Part shown: piece after piece, positions 11,658 through 21,454 of the stretch | Position numbering within the stretch: the stretch's first letter is position 1 | Layout: the number at the start of each line of letters is the position of its first letter | Assembly (NCBI RefSeq): GCF_963678635.1 | Contig: NC_087063.1 | Coordinates: 50,479,220-50,543,219 of the forward strand | DNA: 64,000 nt | Reading direction: 5' to 3' | DNA from: Symsagittifera roscoffensis | Taxonomy: Eukaryota; Xenacoelomorpha; Acoela; Convolutidae | The notes under the pieces: generated by a model | Databases searched by the model: none | Seen by the model: only the letters and a program-made list of their open reading frames with translations | Told to the model about the DNA's origin: nothing | Position numbers and translations under genes: made by a program

Positions 11658-12110
11658 AATGAGAAAGCATATCAGTTAGAAAAAGTTTCAAAACCTGATC
11701 GCTTATGTAAGCACAATCAGAAGCATCATCATTTAAATTTTTATCATAAATCAAATGTGCAATACAAGTACAAAAAGAACCGCACATGGTAGAGTTTGTG
11801 TCTTGCATGGGAAAATTTGTTATCAATTCAGTGACCTGATGGAATTTCTCGTTAAATCGTTTAAGAAGATTGGTGTACTACCAAAGAGAAAGACCGAGAG
11901 GATCAGCGAAGTAAAAAACATTTCTTCTGTTGCAAATCACAATCCAATGTGTCCTCGGAGAATCTGATTTTGAAGTGTTGACATTCATAAAGATATTGTT
12001 TGGGATGTGAGGTGGAAAGTTGTCCGCTGAAAATACTCCAAGAAACTTATATTTCAGATGTTTACAGTTCTGAATGAGATCCTGCAACTAGGTTTCATCC
12101 ACTTTCAGAC
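11658..12110 (-). pseudogene. Polinton cysteine protease (adenain-like, PRO)
   Basis: Adenain/Ulp1-class proteases mature capsid proteins. Visible blocks are FLGVFSADNFP, THWIVICN with the catalytic His (about 11949), ADPLG with the usual acidic position (about 11904), and MCGSFC with the nucleophile Cys at 11783-11785. An in-frame TAG at 11878-11880 separates the His/Asp half from the Cys half, and no frame change is needed to read on to the natural end near 11660. The upstream start is unclear. It is the outermost minus-strand gene next to the left TIR. Confidence 0.85.
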
Positions 12111-12240
12111 GGTCAAAATTGGAAGGACGTTCTTTGTAACTTTACGGTCAGATGTAATAAATACATTCGATGAGCGTATTACCCAAACAAAAATTTCCAG
12201 GTTTGCTGTCAAAGCGTTTGAGAGTTGAAGCTAGAGTGAA

Positions 12241-13290
12241 ACTGAGGAGTTAGTTAGCTCTGGATGCAAATCCATGGGCTGCCTGCTGTGTGCTAGTGAG
12301 ATCGAAACACATAATAAAGTACTGCTGGTAGTTACCCAGCGCTGACAGTGTGTTGAAGAAGAGACGTTTATGATCTTGTGTACTAATTGGTGTACTTGCT
12401 ATTGGTAATCCCTCGTCCCGTCTCAAGGTAATCTGTTCCAATCCAAAGTTTTGATATTGAAAAGTATTCGTTCGGTTTGTTCCTAGAAATGCATTATTTG
12501 TGTTCATTGCTATTATATTTTGGCTCACCGGTTCACGGGCAAAAATGTCTTCCTATTGCCAGCTGCGCTGACCAGCCCCTGCAAGAAATGTTTTGGTGCT
12601 TTCTTCTTGATATTAGTAGTTCGCAGGAGTTTTGAGCAAAGTTGATTCAAGGGCAGAGAGCACATGCTCGGTCACAGTCATTTTTCTAACGTATAGGTTC
12701 GCTTCGAGTATTTGCAGCTTGTAATGTTTGGCAGCATCTTCAGATATAATGAGAACGTCTTCATAAAAACATCTATAGGAAAGTCTGAGGGTAGCACCGC
12801 TCAACAAATGCTTCACAAGTAAAAAAAAAATCAACTCCAGCGGGTCCATCGAACCAAATTTCCCTCGATTCGCGGACAAGTTCTCGTTGAGATGTGAAAC
12901 CAGCTGCATCTATTGCAGCGGGATCATTTTCAAAACGATATCCCTGACACTTGTGCCATGAGTCCTTGGGTCCTTAGCTCTTAGAAAATTCTGTTCCAAT
13001 AAAGCTTTGATGCGCAAAATTACTAAGGGCATTTGAGATTTTGTGTCCATTAGCAGAGAGGGTACAGTCAGAGAAAAGGGAGTAAAAGGAGTTGTTTACG
13101 AGGAATGGTGAATCAGACACAGTAGGATCCGTGCTGTCGTATCTCAGATTAGCTCTATTTGATTGCGTTACTTTGCATTGTATTTCCAATTAGATTTTTT
13201 GCAGGTCAACAAAATTGTTACAGTCACCGGTGATTTCAAATTCAAGCATTGGTCTATTAGGTGAATAGACAGGTGCAACTTTTTGATCAA
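12241..13290 (-). pseudogene. Polinton major capsid protein (double jelly-roll)
   Basis: Three fragments follow in the order known for Polinton capsid proteins (relatives of C. elegans F54H12.2). An N-terminal part near 13200-13280 (LEFEITGDCNNFVDL) leads into 12974-13189 (NNSFYSLFSDCTLSANGHKI). Next is 12613-12909 (FEDVLIISEDAAKHYKLQ-type region; ILEANLYVRKMTV). Last is 12250-12528 (FLGTNRTNTFQYQNFGLEQI, then FNTLSAL). Two frame changes and a stop near 13190 break it. The native protein forms hexon-like trimers in an icosahedral shell. Confidence 0.85.
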
Positions 13291-13405
13291 AAGCGTTTTG
13301 AAAAGTAATCAAAAGTGTAATTTTTCAAAAAAAACCAGAGAGCTATCGGTAGTTTCGTTGGGTAACAAAATAGCGATCATTTTTTATGTTCGAGAAAAAA
13401 TCTGC

Positions 13406-13739
13406 TCAACTTCTCGCTGGTCTGGTTTTTCTTCGAATGGTTGTTTTTCTTTTTCGAGCCCCTACTGACTTATTTCTTCGTAATCCATTCATTGATGTTT
13501 TTAGACGACGTCTACCACCACTGAGTTGTTTTCTTGCAGTTTTTGTGACAGTGTTTTTCAATGCTTGTTTAGGAGACTTCTTTTTCATAGCGACATCAAT
13601 CAGTTCTGGCACTGCACTCACCAAAAGTTCTCTGCCCAATTTTTTTGCAGCCGGTAGAATAACCCGTCGTGCAAACGGTATAGAAACACGACGAATACCA
13701 GCAGCCAAAGCGCCAAATCCACTACAGCGTTATCGGTAA
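13406..13739 (-). pseudogene. Polinton small basic protein
   Basis: A 100-codon frame with RRVILPAAKKLGRELLVSAV followed by an Arg/Lys-rich tail. It resembles the short basic proteins that sit beside the capsid genes in many Polintons, with a hydrophobic GK/GR helix and a strongly basic C-terminus, and that have been compared with adenoviral core or pVI-like proteins. Its position between the major capsid and penton genes fits. The frame is open from about 13739, but the true start is uncertain. A role in DNA condensation or membrane interaction is inferred from composition only. Confidence 0.55.
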
Positions 13740-13799
13740 TGTCCAGAGAAATGAGGAAGTGAAGCTTGCTTTGCATAATATTGTTCCATTGGTTTTCAA

Positions 13800-14690
13800 T
13801 CAAAGCTCTTGAATTTTAGAGTCAACACAACTTTACCAGTTCCTGCAAAGGGCACTAGTCTTTCAGTTTCTGTGCGCAACTGTACCGATAGTGATTGTAC
13901 AGATGAAGTGATAGTTTTTGTAGTCTAAATTAGTGAAGTTTTTTCGATGATTAGGTTCAATGCTGCAGGCACTACCGTTTTTGATGCGTCTAATTGAATC
14001 AATGACGCGTAACTATGGGGCCTTTGTATCTCTAACAATTTGGGTATCGAATAATGTCAATCTAAACAAAAATTAGACTTGTCCCACTTGATAATTCATA
14101 TGGGAACTGAGATTCGTAGAACTCGTTTCCCACATAAGATGCAGCGAAGGAGGGTTTCATTTGTAACCAATGTAATATTCAACGTTCTCATCAAGCTTTG
14201 CATTGTAGCCTAACAGACTGGGTATTTGGGGACTTGGGAATGAGATTCCTTCATTTACGTTCATCCAAATGCTCATGATATTCGTGATTTCTTGAGGACT
14301 TGCATCGAAATGAATTTTGTCTTTGAGTTTTGTTTTTATCACATTAATCAATTGTTCTGAAGTGTACTCTCCTGATTTGATAAAAATTTTTACTCCATAC
14401 TAAGGTCTGGAAGTTGTATTCCGATTGCCAGCGTTCGATTTACTGGCTACTACTTCGGATGCTGTGAAGTATGTAAATTCCTCATCAGTAACGATGTTAA
14501 ATTTTTTTGGGAAAACTAATTCTGAGAGAGCAACTGTCCAAACTCCGTCTAAAGCTATTTCTTCTTTACAAAAGTTTCTTAAACTGGCCAAAGTGTTGTT
14601 TGGGAAAAAATCCTTTGACGCTGTTGAAATCAAATGTACAACAAACTCATCATTGCCCGTTTTCGTTATAATCATCTTTGTTTCCAATTA
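13800..14690 (-). pseudogene. Polinton minor capsid (penton-type) protein
   Basis: The N-terminal block starts at Met 14687: FVVHLISTASKDFFPNNTL, then LDGVWTVALSELVFPKKFNI. This is the hallmark of the single jelly-roll minor capsid family of Polintons. A second frame at 14157-14351 continues the middle. The C-terminus around 13810-13870 reads VPFAGTGKVVLTLKFKSFD, then stop, again as in the family. At least three frame breaks are present. The protein would occupy the five-fold vertices. Confidence 0.8.
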
Positions 14691-14699
14691 AACTAAGTT

Positions 14700-15620
14700 C
14701 TTTTTCTTAAAATTTTCTGCTGATTTCCTCCTTCTCCGCATCAATGAGACTGTATGTTGGAAGGTTTTCAGTAGGAATGGCAACCATTTCAAAAACTTTG
14801 TGTATAAAAATCTAATTGTAACCTTTTCTAAAAGGCGAGTCAGTTTTCGCTACTCGCACATAGTGACCAACATAAAATTTTGGTTTCTGTACCAACTTCG
14901 ATGAACTGTTTGCAATTAATGAAACTAAAGCCGGTAGATGCTTTCTCGGGACCTTGTTCGGAGCCAATTTTGTTACACTTTTCACGCGTGAGTTAATTGT
15001 TTGAACAAAACTTGGTAATTTTTCAAAATAATAGTAAGTCTATTCAAAATCAAGTACTTGTAGATAATACTTTCCAGCGATCGAATGTTTCTTTCGGCAA
15101 ACGCTGATTTTTTTTTTCACTGTGAGTATTGCATTTGATGATGTCTCGTTTAGTACATAATTTTTCGAATTCTCTTTTAAACTCAGTGCTTTTGTCAACC
15201 CAAACTATTTTGGTTGTTTTGTTTTGATCATTTTTCTGAAAGCTTCGGTTGTTTCTTTAGCATATTTGGTCTTTAGGGGTTCACTTTTAAGTAGCGAGAG
15301 ATACAATGGACAGCAACTAACAAATATCGTACCCCTCGGTCATATTTAGCCAACTTATCAACAGAAGCCAAGTCAAGAGACCAAAAATTGTTGGTATCGT
15401 TAACAGATATTTTTAGCCGAGGATATGTTTTACAAAACAATCCATACTTTGTATGTGATGATTGAGCTCTCAAAAAGTTTTCAACTTTTTTTATGAGATT
15501 TGACTAGCATTTGTTAAGTTTTTTGCAGCTGGACCTTTCGTGTAGAATATTTGAGTTTCTTTTTTTTCACTGATAGTAGGATTTCCATTTTTTTGTTGAC
15601 GTCGCAAACGATTCTTTACT
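14700..15620 (-). pseudogene. Polinton integrase (DDE, retroviral-type)
   Basis: Polinton integrase is related to LTR-retroelement integrase (F54H12.3 type). I see WSLDLASVDKL with the first catalytic Asp (about 15390), VWVDKSTEFKREF with the second (about 15200), and SAFAERNIRSLESIIYK with the Glu (about 15090). A chromo-like tail ends near 14700 (KPKFYVGHYVRVAK). Frames switch at about 15260 and 15110, and stops occur near 15045 and 15510. Integrase inserts the linear element and leaves 6 bp target duplications in intact copies. Confidence 0.85.
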
Positions 15621-15645
15621 GCTTCCATAGTTTTTATCATCGTCG

Positions 15646-16810
15646 TCATCGTAGTCCTTGGTGAAGAAAAATTTTTTTCTGGGTTTTTTTTGCTGGATTG
15701 CTTGGTTGTGGCTTTGAGATTTGTCGATCGAGTCTTAGAAGAGGAGGGTTTTGATCTCTTCGATTCCTCAGTTGTCGGGTTGTCGGAGATAAAGGAAGAA
15801 GTTGAGGGCTTAGCTGACTCGCTCTTAAGCGAGCAAAGAATCTTTTTGGCACTAAACTATGATCAAGATTCAGTTCTTTCAAAATTTGTGGATAAAAACA
15901 CCCTAAAGTTTTTTTGTGTTTTGTTGTAATTCGTACAAAAAAGAATTTTAACGAGTGTTAGTTTTCCTTGAATTAAAGTATATCCGTCAATGTCTACAGT
16001 CAAAGATTCAATTCTGAACAACTGCTCTAGCACTATGTTCAATCTTTCCAATTTTTCAGCTTCCAACAGCTCTTGAATTGATTACATAACCTTTCGAAAT
16101 TCTTTCCAAAACCTTTCGATTCCATAACTTTTCGAAACACAGCGGTTTTTCCATTACTTTTTTCGACGTTTTTTTTTCTATTCTCTTTGAACTTGTTTGC
16201 TGCAGAGAATTGTCTGGTTCAACATCTTTTTCTGCTTCATCATCACCATCTCCACTGAAATTAGTAAAAGCAGATATATATCTTTTTTGAAGATTTGATA
16301 CTACAATATTAGGCGTTAAAGGAATAAGAGATGTTGAGTTTCATGGTGGTGGAGAGTCACGGCTGATATTTCGTTCTCGAAATCGCTCTATGTAATTAAG
16401 TTGAGATGATTTGTCATTAATTAATCTATTTTGAAGCATTTGAGATTGTGGTGCAGTTTTTTCATCTGGAGCATTTGTTTTGCGAGAAATGAGGAGGAAT
16501 TCTTCAGCATACATGCCTAAGGTTCTAGTTTTTCAGGTAATTGTAACACGATTCTCCGACTGATTTAACCAGTGAGATATTGTTTGCCAAAACTTTTCGT
16601 TTTTCTCGGATACTTCTTAGGGTCAAAAAATTTTTCAAATAATGTTTTCTTACTCTCGATGAAACTTTTGTTAGCTGGAACATGTCCCAGAAAAACATTC
16701 AAAAAATAATCGCAAAGAAATCTAAAAAAATTAAATCACCTGTTGTCAAAGTTGATCTACAAGTGTGACTATTGAGCATTTGCTTCAATATACATAATTT
16801 TTTTCTTTAA
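15646..16810 (-). pseudogene. Unidentified Polinton frames between integrase and ATPase
   Basis: Open minus-strand pieces lie at 15646-15882 (Pro/Gln/Arg-rich) and 15863-16066 (RIESLTVDIDGYTLIQGKL). Two further readable stretches are near 16130-16250 (acidic and Lys-rich) and near 16380-16700 (KTLFEKFFDPKKYPRKT; TRTLGMYAEEFLLISRKTN). They are separated by frame changes. Polintons carry small lineage-specific genes here. I recognise no motif that would name a function. Confidence 0.4.
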
Positions 16811-16814
16811 TTTT

Positions 16815-17470
16815 CAAGAGATGTGATAACTGCTTTTGAGGATGGTAAGTAGAAAACGGTTGGCGATGGCGGAACTATGTTTGACGAATAACGAAGACAT
16901 TTTGAGGTTTTAGGATCCAATTTTACTAACAGATGACCAAAATCTTCTTTCGTTGCCAACTGATACGCAAGACGAGGATCTTTGCATTATTCAATTGCCT
17001 GCCTAAATATTCCGTTTTTTGAATTTCTCGAGGTGATTTAATCAAAATTAATTGAGTTGTAAGTGAAAATCTATTGGAAGTGATTGCTTACTATGCTGAA
17101 ATAAATTGTTGTTAACCTAAATAACATGAACACTTTTATATTGGCCTGCTGTAGCTAATTTAACAAAATCTTTTTCATCAAAAATTTCTTCACAGTTATC
17201 ATCAAAGACAATCATGCAAACCCGTAAGTTATTAACAATTTCAAAGCTGGTCATTTTTATAAATTCAATATCAAATTTGTTGTGAGAAACAAAGGAACGG
17301 TATGTGGGTTGATCGAGAAGATAAAAATAAAATAGCTTGTTATAAGATGGATAGAATGTACCTCTGAGAAGCATTTGAAATATTAAATCAGTTTTGCCAG
17401 ATCCCAAGGGACCTAAAACAGACATAAACAGACGACCTTTTGCTCAAATGATCTAAATGATTTTAACTTG
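16815..17470 (-). pseudogene. Polinton DNA-packaging ATPase (FtsK/HerA type)
   Basis: Walker A reads GPLGSGKT at about 17390-17413, and Walker B reads VCMIVFDD at about 17198-17220. The family's arginine-rich middle and tail then appear in other frames: KSPREIQKTEYLGRQL near 16990-17045, and DFGHLLVKLDPKTSKCLRYS near 16885-16945, followed by SNIVPPSPTVFYLPS. A TAG after HVI near 17117 and two frame changes inactivate it. The protein would pump element DNA into the capsid. Confidence 0.88.
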
Positions 17471-17477
17471 GGATTGG

Positions 17478-18000
17478 CTAAGATGTAACTATTGTACTGG
17501 ACTGCATTGAAAGCGAAATGGCAGTCTCGTCACAACTTAAAATGTAAGAAGACAAATTTGAAATAGATAAAGATAGCGAAATGAAAAAAAAAAACAGAAT
17601 TGAGTGAAAAAGACAACTTCTGCAGACGGAAGAGAAACAGAAGTACAAAATTTCCAATATCTGTTTGCCTGAGATAAACACTGTTTTTACACCAACAATA
17701 TCTACAAAGTCGCAACCATTGTACCGACAGTGGTTTCCTCATTATGCATGTTTACTAGAAGAATTTTTTGCTTATTTGTATCAAGGTTGTTTTCTCGCTG
17801 ACCTAATGTCGTTTAGTTTGTATTTTTTTACATATCTTGCTATAGTATTGTCTCTCAGAAGTATCCGAACATTTTTATCTATGTTACCGGTTCTGATTTT
17901 GTCTAATAACTCTTTTGGTAAATTCTCACATGTTAAATTCACATTTTGTGTGTTTTCTTTTGGCGAAAATTTTGAGTTTTCAAACACGACATGTTAACAA
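17478..18000 (-). pseudogene. Unidentified Polinton frame
   Basis: A 68-codon minus frame at 17781-17987 (LTCENLPKELLDKIRTGNID) is polar and Lys/Asn-rich with likely helices. The rest down to 17478 is broken. A 110-codon plus-strand frame on the same DNA (17665-17997) is hydrophobic, and I take it as the complement shadow. Small polar proteins of unknown function are common next to the ATPase in Polintons. Confidence 0.35.
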
Positions 18001-18213
18001 CTTGTAATCACACAAGATCAAATACAAACGAAAACAATCAATAAACATATTTATTAATATTCAGAAAACTTGGTACAGATGTGCATATTTTTTTTATTCA
18101 ACAGGCAAATCAACTCCTTGCTCAATAAAGGAAAATTCATATTTTATGAACTTGTCATGGTTACAATTAAATTTGAAACTTACAGCAAAATAAGAAGTAA
18201 CTCTGAGATTGGC

Positions 18214-19160
18214 TCAAACTAAATGTATTTCCTCAACATTATCAGTTTTAACTAATTCTTTCAGTTCAGCTGGAAGCTGTTGGTCATGCAAATGGATTTG
18301 TCTTCTCTCGGCCAGCTGAGATTGCAGCCCTTTCAAGCTGAGACTGAACAACTGAATTGACTGTCGAAATTTCTCGAGTCTGGACATTGTACAGGTGAAG
18401 GTAGTCAAGAACTGTAAAGAATTTGCTCGAGTTTTTGCGAGAGAGGTTTTCGTCGACAATCTAGTACGCCTCTCCGCGTAAGAGTGACTATGATTCTTGG
18501 AGTTAAATTGTTATCAGGACTCTGATTGATCATCGAAGCGTAAAGCACCAAATTTGGAGATAAGGTTGTTTGCATCATTGGACAGTTCATTTTGTATCCG
18601 GGTACAATGCTTGAAAAATTGATGAGAGGGAAGTAAAAAAGAATGTCGCTTGCATTTATGTTTTTCTTGATTCAATAATTGTTCAATCTTTGGGCCGCCA
18701 ATATCTTCCAAATTAATCAAGGGTAGTTTCAAATAGTCAGCTATCAAAACTGATTTTTGTGTACTTTTAGCAAAAAATTGGGAGTTTGAGTTTCTCAAAA
18801 GAATGCTGTCACAATTTGATCCAAATAAGAGTAAGGGTATTCAAATTTGTCCCAAAGAAGCCCATGCAGAAAATTGAATACCCAATTGTAAGCTGTTTTC
18901 TCTTCTTTTGATAAAGTATTGAAAGGAACTGGTGGCAGAAAACTAATGGTATCTATTGTATAAGCCGAGCGAACAGAAGGTTCCTTGAATATGAAAGGTT
19001 TCTTGCCGAAATTAATTCCTTCAAAATCTAAAACAATGGGACGGTTAAAAAACAAATTTTTGGTTTTCTTTTTTGGACTAACATGACTTGCACTCAACAT
19101 TTCAACAAATGAAACATTTTTGGTTTGAATGCTTTAAGGAAGAAGCACCTGTCACGTGAC
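18214..19160 (-). pseudogene. Conserved-looking hypothetical protein inside the Polinton
   Basis: Successive minus frames 18795-19100 (PIVLDFEGINFGKKPFIFKE; NWVFNFLHGLLWDKFEYPYS), 18514-18798 (LPLINLEDIGGPKIEQLLNQ followed by Cys and His residues) and 18214-18459 read as one broken protein. The combination of a DFEG strand, a WxxxxLHG block and a Cys/His cluster is familiar from hypothetical proteins scattered in arthropod and other invertebrate genomes. DFE could be an acidic motif of a DEDD-type exonuclease, but that is a guess. The 5' end runs into the tandem duplication boundary at 19171. Confidence 0.45.
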
Positions 19161-19360
19161 CTAGATAACGACTTTTTATTGGACAAGGCAAAAGCATATG
19201 TGTACCCAGGTCCCGCTGCCTCATGCATGTGTATCCCGCTGCCTCATGCAATATTGCATGTAATCTAAGAAATTTGAACTGTTCCAAGTGTTTGTCGAGC
19301 GACATATTGTCTATTACGATTAAACCACCATATGGTCTGTTTTTCAAAACAAAGCTCAAA

Positions 19361-20600
19361 TTAATATCTGAATCTCAAAACAAAATCCAAGTTAATATCT
19401 GGTTTAAATCGAAAGTTGAAATCATGTTTACTGAACTCAATATTTAAAAAATAAATAATGAAAAGTATAAATTGAAATTTAATTATCTCTTCAACAAAAA
19501 ATTTCACAAATAAAACATTATTATCTACATCAAATTTTCCATATCCACTTGTCAAAATACCCATTGTTTTACAAAAAATGGCAGAATGGGGTCCATTAAT
19601 TACACTTTCAAATTTTTTCAAAGTTTCTGTTTTCATCTCATCTGTTTGAACATGTATGTTCTCTGTGTGTTTTTTTGAAGCTGCAGTCGAAATTTGAAGC
19701 TACAGCGGATTTATTGACATTGATGATGCAGCAGGCGTAACTGTATTATCAATTCGCTTCTGTCCCCTAACGGCAGGAATTTTTTGCAGACGTTTTGATT
19801 TGGTGGAATTTGTTTGTTAGATGATGTTGCAGAAAGCAAAAAATTGGGTAAACATTTTTTGATTGCAGTGAAATCTAACAAATCGAGATTGACTGCAACA
19901 GGTTGTGCTGAATCAGTGAGAGCTAGTTTAAGCTTGTCAAATAAATAAACCGTTTCCCGTTTCCCTTCGGTTTAATTGTTCCTCTGAATCTACTTAAATC
20001 AATATAAGGTAATGGGATTTTTTTTCAAATTCAACTAAAAAAGGGTATTTTTTAGACTTGAAGTGTCTTCCTAAAGCATAATTTTTGAAAATAGACAAGT
20101 TAGGTATTTTTCAGTTATAATAAGTTTGAAATGAGCTTGAAATTTGTTGAAGTAATCAGTTGACACAATTTCAAACATAGCTTCTGCCGTTTTGTGAATT
20201 TGTGAAAAATTAATTCGATTCGTGCTTGAGTGATTAATTGTTTGTGTTTGAGGAAAATTGATGTTTCCTGGCAAGTCTTCGTTGGTTCAGAAAATTCGTT
20301 TTACACATTCAAAATTGGCGCCTTCAGTTGCTTTATTGAAAACTTTCAAGAATACATAAGTTTCGGTTTGGTCATATAGTTTCAATGTAGCACGCACTAA
20401 CCTTATACTGTTTCCCGAAAAATCAAAATAGCAATCGCCAAATTCTTTAGATGCATTTGCTGTGGTGTTTGTTTTTGTTTTATTTATTGTAACGAGTAAA
20501 TTTTCAAAGTGATTTGATTTTAAAATTGAATAGAAAGAAATGGTTTCGATTGATTGCGTAGGTCTGCAAAAGAAAGCATGGTATCTACTTTAACACAAGC
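19361..20600 (-). pseudogene. Unidentified minus-strand gene remnant in duplication copy 1
   Basis: Minus frames run through about 20280-20590 (FDFSGNSIRLVRATLKLYD), 20071-20274 (INFSQIHKTAEAMFEIVSTD) and then broken pieces to 19361 (SVINGPHSAIFCKTMGIL). The set reads like one eroded protein of about 350 residues interrupted by several stops. I recognise no domain. It is duplicated at 21645-22880. Confidence 0.35.
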
Positions 20601-20929
20601 ACACATGTACTTTAAATCGCAAAGCTTTTGGACTGAAATGTGATTCAAATGGATTAGTATTTTGTGCATGTACAACTGATAAAAATTTTACTGAATGTCA
20701 AAGGTTATAATGTTCAAACGTAATTTTAATACCAGCTATCTGTTTGAATGCAAATTAGATATACATAGAACACCAAGCAAGGTAACATAAATATTTTACA
20801 CGCCCTCCCCTAGTAAACTGATAAGAATTTTAGAAGACCAATCCCTAATTTAATCTCTTGAGGAGTTTTCACAATTCATTTCACTTTCTTTTCTTTCCGC
20901 GTTACGCTTGTCATTTTCTTCTAAGTTTT

Positions 20930-21430
20930 CTGCAAAAATGCCTTGTTATGTTATTGCCGGATATTCCAATCACCAAAGAATCTCTTTATGAAACCATTTA
21001 TGGTATTTTTTTTTGCAATAATTAACGAAGAAAAAGTTTTTTCTTCTGATGAGTGGTCTTGTACAAACCACATTATGATACCCAACACATTTTTACATTT
21101 ATTTAGTAAACTTTCCTTTAAGATGTCTAAGAAAGACGAAGAACTGAATATTAAGTATTTGAGTTACCTTAAAACTTCTGGTAAATATGCGGCCTCTTGC
21201 TATTCAGATTCATATTTCAACCTTTAACAAAATCAGTTAAGAAAATTTTGTAAAAATACGATTGTGATGTTACTCCGATGTGTGAAAATCAGTTACAATA
21301 CATTGAAAAAATTGAATTTTCAGGTCGTTTATGGGGAATTGAACAGATTGTGTCACCATTATTAGTTACCCGGACAGCCGATCCTTCTCCTACAGTGTCA
21401 CCATGGCTTGATGAACCAGATTCTCCAACT
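20930..21430 (+). pseudogene. Unidentified plus-strand gene remnant, copy 1
   Basis: The frame 20943-21227 (EEKVFSSDEWSCTNHIMIPN) is followed after a stop by 21278-21430 (NQLQYIEKIEFSGRLWGIEQ), which ends in a Pro/Ser/Asp-rich tail. The matching copy at 23142-23797 is one base shorter in a T run, which opens the upstream frame further. No family is recognised. The orientation agrees with DNA polymerase B, so it may be an upstream Polinton gene. Confidence 0.4.
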
Positions 21431-21454
21431 CTTGATGAACCAGATTCTCCAACA

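Larger units (their letters stand above)
19171..21454. repeat. Tandem duplication, copy 1 (2284 bp)
   Basis: This copy begins at ACTTTTTATTGGACAAGG and matches 21455-23713 almost base for base. Differences seen are a few substitutions (for example at 20098, 20366, 20505 and 20632) and one T in a homopolymer near 21010. It ends with two tandem 24 bp units (CTTGATGAACCAGATTCTCC plus four bases), of which copy 2 keeps one. Confidence 0.95.

Noticed and set aside
13386-13739. Plus-strand 117-codon frame
   Set aside because: It is the complement of the basic Polinton protein, which has family-like composition and the correct orientation.
17665-17997. Plus-strand 110-codon hydrophobic frame
   Set aside because: It overlaps a minus-strand frame in a block where all other genes are on the minus strand. 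Its Phe/Leu content comes from A-rich codons on the other strand.
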